64,000 nucleotides of DNA from Larix kaempferi (taxonomy: Eukaryota; Streptophyta; Pinopsida; Pinales; Pinaceae): NCBI GenBank assembly GCA_027924585.1, contig BSBM01001024.1, forward strand, positions 4,588,001 to 4,652,000, written 5' to 3'. This document shows, in pieces, positions 58,441 to 64,000 of this stretch. The stretch's first letter is position 1. Each line of letters opens with the position of its first letter. The notes beneath the pieces were generated by a model. The model ran no database searches and had not been told where the DNA came from. It saw only the letters and a list, made by a program, of their open reading frames with translations. A program made the position numbers and the translations under genes.

Positions 58441-61400
58441 AACATTTTCCAATGTTAGCCATGGTTGGCTTTAGTTTGACCATAGTTAACCATGGTTGAC
58501 TTTAGTGAACCATGTTTGACTTTAGTTAATCATGGTTGACTTTATTTTGACCATAGTTAATCCTTGGTCAATGTTGCAATGTGACATAATCTTTGATGAA
58601 CAACGCAATGCAATATAATCATTGTTAAACATCACAAGGCGACATAACCCTTGATGAACGTCGAATGTCACATTGTTAATGTGTTGCATCTTGGGTTTTG
58701 TCTGCATATACCAGACACTTTAGCGAACCATGGATGACTTTTGTTAACCGTGTTTGACTTTGGTTAACCATGGTTGAATTTAATGAACCATAGTTGTCTA
58801 TGCTTAACCACATATGACTTTATTTACCATGGTTGAATTTTTTTCTTGTGCACGTTTTGTATCTTATTTGATGTTGGTTGACTTTAATGTGTCACATCTT
58901 GGGTATTGTCGTAATGTGACACAACCCTAGATCAATGTTGCAAATGTGACATAACCCTTTATGAATGTTGTAATGCAACATAACCCATGATACATAATCA
59001 TCGATGACTGTTGTAATCCAACATAATCCTTATGAATATCCCAATGAGAAAAAACCATATTATGTCGAAAGGTAACATACTCTTTGATGAAAGTCGCAAT
59101 GTGATATCAAGGAACATAACCATAATTCAACATGACCATGGAGCAATGTTGCATTCCAACACAAGCCTTAATTAACGTTGTAATCTATCATAACACTCTA
59201 TGAATATCGCAATGCAGAAATACCATTAAGGAATGTACCATGGAGGAATGTCGTAATTCAATATAACCCTTGATGAATGTTACAATGAGACATAACCCTT
59301 AATGAATGATGACATTTAACATTAATGAAGTTATGTCGCAATATATTGTTGACATAAATGCGACATAACCTTCGATGAATGTCACAATGCGACAATAACC
59401 CTTGATGAATGTCACAGTCCAACATAAGCCTTAATAAGCGTCATAATCCAACATAATCCTTAATGAACGTCTCCATGTGACAAAACCATGGTTGAATTTA
59501 GTGAAACATAGTTGACAATAGTTGACATTGGTTAGCTAAAGTTAAGTCATTACCATGGTTGACTTTAATGAACCATGTTTGACCTTGGTTAACCATGATT
59601 CACTTTAGCTTCAGAATAGTTAAACCAATGTTGAGTTAAAGTCAACTATGGTTGAATTTAATGAATCATATTTTAATGAATTTATGTCGCATTGCATTGT
59701 CAAGATAAACATCACAATGTTATGAATGTCACAATGCGACAAAATCATATTATGTCGAAATGTGACATACTCTTTGATGAATTCCGTAATGTGATATTGA
59801 GGAACATAGCCATAATGCAACATGACCATGGAGGAATGTCACAATCCAACACAAGCCTTGATGAATGTCGTAATCCAACATAACACTCGATGAATGTTGC
59901 AATGCAAAAAAACCATTCAGGAATGTGCCATGGAGGAATGTCACAATCCAACATAACCCTTGATGAATGTCACAATGCGACATAACTCTTAATGAATGAT
60001 GACATTTAACATTAATGAATTTATGTCGCATTGCATTGTCGATGTAAATGCAACCTAACCTTTGATGAATGTCACAATGTGACAATAACCCTTGATGAAT
60101 GTCACAATCCAACATAATCCTTGATGAACGTCACAATCCAAAATAACCCTTGATGAACGGCGCAATGCGAAAAAACCATGGTTGAATTTAGAAAACCATA
60201 ATTGACAATGGTTGACCATTGTTAGCTAAAGTTAAGTCATTACCATGGTTGAATTTAATGAACCATATTTGACTTTGGTTAAAACCATGGTTGAATTTAG
60301 TTTCAACATAGTTAAACCATCGTTGAGTTAAATTTAACCGTGGTTGACTTCAATGAGGCATGTTTTGATGAATTTGTGTTGCATTGCATTGTCAAGATAA
60401 ACATCGCATTATGACATAACCCTTGATGAATGTCACAAAGTGATAAAACCCTTCATGAATGTCATCTTAAGGAGACATCATTACAATGCGACATAACCCT
60501 TAATGAATGTCACAATGCGACACAAGCCTCGATGAATTTCATAATGCAACATAACCCTTGATAAATGTCACAATGCGACATAACTATTAATGAAGGATGA
60601 CATCTAACATTAATGAATTAATGTTGCATTGCATTGTCGACATAAACATCACAATGTCACATAACCTTTGATGAATGTCACAATGCAACAATAACCCTTG
60701 ATTAATGTCACAATAGAGCACAAGCCTTGATGGGCATCGCAATGCAACAAAACCATGGTTGACTTTAGTGAACCATACTTGACAATGTTTGACATTGGTT
60801 AACTAAAGTTAAGTCATGGTTGGCTATTCCTTTACCATGGTTGACTTTAACGAACCATTTTTGACTTTGGTTAACCATGGTTGGATTTAGTTTCAGATAT
60901 AGTGAAATCATCCTTGAGTTTAGTGAATCATGGTTGATTTTAATGAACAACGGTTGAATTTAATGAAGCATATTTCACTTTAGTTAGCTATGGTTGACTT
61001 ACTTGACTATTATTGACATTGGTTAGGTATGGTTAGCTATGTTTGACCATCGTTGAAAATAGTTAACGATGGGTGTCAAATGATGGTCACCATGATGAAT
61101 ATGTATTTCTTCCCCAAAACAAATCATCAATATGTATTTATTGGTGGTTTTATTTCCTAAGACACATGGTCAACCATAATTAATTGGAAAAAGAACTTTA
61201 AGGAATCCTTGGGCCTAATTTTTCCAACATAAGCCCCCTTGATGAATCCAACATAACCCTTGATGAACGTCGCAATGTGGAAAAACCCTTAAGGAATGTA
61301 CCAAGTCAACATAAATCAACATTATGACATTCATCAACCATTAACTATGTGACATTTCATTGTCAAGATAAACATCACAATGTGACATAACCCTTTATGA

Positions 61401-62340
61401 ATGCCACAAAGTGATAAAACCCTTCATGAATGTCATCTTAAGGAGACATCATTGCAATGCGACATAACCATTAATGAATGTCACAATGCAACATAAGCCT
61501 CGATGCATTTCATAATGTGACATAACCCTTGATGAATGTCACTGCAACATAACTATTAATGAATGACGACATCTAACGTTGATGAATTAATGTTGCATTG
61601 CATTGTCAACATAAACATCACAATGTGACATAACCTTTGATGAATGTCACAATGCAACAATAACCCTTGATGAATGTCACAATACAACATAAATCTTGAT
61701 GGACATCGCAATGCAACAAAACCATGGTTGAATTTAGTGAACCATACTTGGCAATGGTTGACATTGGTTAACTAAAGTTAAGTCATGGTTGAATATTTCT
61801 TTACCATGGTTGACTTTAACGAACCATGTTTGACTTTGGTTAACCATGGTTGGCTTTATTTTCATATAGTGAAACCATCCTTGAGTTTAGTAAATTATGG
61901 TTGATTTTAATGAACAACGGTTGACTTTAATGAAGCATATTTCACTTTAGTTAGCCATATTTCACTTTAGTTAGTCATGGTTGACTTAATTGACTATTGT
62001 TGGCATTGGTTAGGTATGATTAGCTATGTTTGACCATCATTGAAAATAGTTAACGATAGGCGTCGAATGATGGTCACAATGATGAATATGTATTTCTTCC
62101 CCAAAACACATTATCAATATGTATTTATTGGTGGTTTTCTTTCCTAAGACACATGATCAATCGTAATTAATTGGAAAAAGAACTTTAAGGAATCGTTGGA
62201 CCTAATTTTTCCAACATAATCCCCCTTGATGAATCCAACATAACCCTTCATGAGCGTCGCAATGTGGAAAAACCCTTAAGGAATGTACCAAGTCAACATA
62301 AATCAACATTATGACATTCATCAACCATTAACTATGTGAA
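58440..62340. repeat. Satellite-like array of two interspersed motifs
   Basis: Motif A is ACCATGGTTGACTTTAGTGA-like (about 22 bases). Motif B is GATGAATGTCACAATGCGAC plus ATAACCCTT (about 29 bases). Blocks of A alternate with blocks of B. Larger duplications sit on top: about 59020-59700 resembles 59700-60380, and about 60380-61350 resembles 61350-62340. Minus-strand ORFs with repeated CDIHQGL (59745-60115) are products of motif B, not genes. Confidence 0.9.
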
Positions 62341-62501
62341 ATTCATTAAGTGCTATGTGTTAAAGGGCTAAGTGTTATTAGTTGTGTTAAATGGCTAAGC
62401 TTTATTAAGTCTGACTTTGGACTGACCACAATAAGTTTATTGGAACCTTCATAATAATTATGTCACATTCTATTCATGAAATTTTATGTCATGCTAATAA
62501 T

Positions 62502-63465
62502 ATGGATGTCATTATCTCAAGAAATATTTTTTAATATTTTATATTGCATTTATATGTTCTAATTAATTACAATATCATTAATAAACATACAACTTAGAGA
62601 TAGTGAAAATGATTGATTATTTAAGAGTTTATATATTAAAATTCATTTTATTATTTTTAAAACATTTCAACAATTCAATAAGTACTAATATAAATTAAAT
62701 ATTATTAACTTTTATAACAATACATAGAGACATATATTATGTGTTAAAAATATTATTATAGAGACATGTATTATGTGTTAAAAGGATTATTCAAGTAATA
62801 GATGGAAACGAAATATGCAAGGAAACGATTAACCATTGCATCATTTTGAAACTAAATTGTTTGATATGGATGCCATTATCTCAAGACATATTTTTTAATA
62901 TTTTATATTGCATTTAAATGTTCTAATTAATTACAATATCATTAATAAAAATAGAACTTAGAGATAGTGAAAATGATAAATTGTTTAATATGGATGCCAT
63001 TATCTCAAAACATATTTTTTAATATTTTATATTGCATTTATATGTTCTAATTAATTACAATATCATTAATAAAAATACAACTTAGAGATAGTGAAAATGA
63101 TTGATTATTTAAAAGTTTATATATTAAAATTCATTTTATTATTTTTAAAACATTTCAACAATTCAATAAGTACTAATATAAATTAAATATTATTAACTTT
63201 TATAATAATACATAGAGACATATATTATGTGTTAAAAGGATTATTATAGAGACATATATTATGTGTTAAAATGATTATTCAAATAATACATGGAAACAAA
63301 ATATGAAAGGAAATGATTAACCATTGCATAATTTTGAAACTAAATTGTTTGCCACATTGAAAAATGGAAATTATAAATATCTAAATCCCAAAAAAAGTTC
63401 ATTACAATAAAATATATTTAATAATGTTTTATAATGTCTCTATCTATTATATATAAAGTTAATAC

Positions 63466-63480
<15 letters not shown>
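62502..63480. repeat. 488-bp tandem duplication, AT-rich
   Basis: ATGGATGTCATTATCTCAA at 62502 recurs as ATGGATGCCATTATCTCAA at 62990. The following 480 bases match closely. A partial third copy begins at 62866. Confidence 0.85.
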
Positions 63481-63503
<23 letters not shown>

Positions 63504-63552
63504 GTATTAACTTTATATATAATAGATAGAGAAATTATAAAACATTATTAAC
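63417..63552. repeat. Large AT palindrome
   Basis: Arms 63438-63469 and 63500-63531 are perfect 32-bp reverse complements around a TA run. The symmetry continues outward to about 63417 and 63552 with one mismatch. Confidence 0.9.
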
Positions 63553-64000
63553 TTTATATATCTATATATGATAATATTTTATAATGTCTCTATTTATTAT
63601 ATATATATATATATAACATTATAAAATATTATTAACTTTTATAATAATAGATATATATTATATGTTAAAAAGGATTATTCAAGTAATAGATGGAAATGGA
63701 ATATGAAAGAAAATTGTTTGATACATTAAAAATTGGAAATTATAATTACATAATTTTGAAACTAAATTGTTTGCCACATTGAAAAATGGAAATTATAAAC
63801 ATCTTTTATAATTTTAAAATTTTGTTAAAATTATTTTTTAAGTTTTTAAGTTTTAATTCTAATGTAATAAATACATTACCTTATAGATCTCCATTTTATA
63901 TCACAAGTGAAAAGTATTAAAAGATCACACCTATCTTATGAAAAAGAAAACCATTCCTAAGTAACGATGGGACTATTTGTAAAGCCTCCTCGAATTCTAC

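Noticed and set aside
59745-60115. Minus-strand ORFs with repeated CDIHQGL
   Set aside because: They are the reading of the 29-bp satellite motif, with no start context or conservation beyond the repeat.
58440-62340. CRISPR-like regular repeats
   Set aside because: Units are adjacent and degenerate without unique spacers, and the genome is clearly a plant's.

Overview
The window looks like intergenic DNA from a plant with a large, repeat-rich nuclear genome. A conifer or other gymnosperm is my guess, but the sequence does not prove it. It is AT-rich, has no intact host gene, and carries plant-type Ty3/gypsy elements (one Tekay/Del-like), Ty1/copia-like non-autonomous elements, L1-type LINEs with an RNase H domain, CACTA-like debris and satellite DNA. 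Every protein-coding match found is a transposon relic, apart from one doubtful SET-like fragment. Layout: (1) 1-18106 is a nest. The oldest layer D is a minus-strand Ty3/gypsy gag-protease region (1-2358 and 16638-18106). It was split by a second minus-strand Ty3 element A (2359-16632, target duplication ATGGG). A holds a Tekay-like element B (3821-12242, plus) and a minus-strand LINE C (about 13894-15900). (2) 18112-25847 is the most remarkable object. It is a young retroelement flanked by a perfect 5-bp target duplication (ACAGG), with three LTRs (+, -, +) and an interior that is a 2.93-kb inverted repeat around an 822-bp spacer. The two tail-to-tail LTRs are joined through a primer-binding site and what reads as the 3' half of a mature tRNA-Arg, including the non-genomic CCA. 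This suggests a fold-back reverse-transcription product that integrated. (3) 25853-29895 is noncoding; its right part is a CACTA-like element with three tandem tRNA-like units. (4) About 30320-39480 is an L1-type LINE, split by a non-autonomous copia-like element G (30561-33887, duplication GTATA). (5) 42561-47204 is a related non-autonomous element H (duplication AAAAC), whose 5' LTR was hit by a solo LTR of the B family (42600-44223). G and H carry a gag-like ORF plus a shared, internally repeated C-terminal region and no pol. (6) 47210-56150 is mostly noncoding, with a degenerate SET-like ORF, a 314-bp tandem duplication and possible CACTA-protein debris. (7) 56150-63900 is repeat DNA: an AT-rich dimeric array, a MITE-like inverted repeat, a long array mixing CCATGGTTGAC-type and GATGAATGTCACAATG-type units, and AT-rich duplications with a large palindrome. 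Insertion order can be read from the nesting: D, then A, then B and C within A. E entered D separately and is the youngest, since its LTRs are almost identical; the LTRs of B are clearly diverged.
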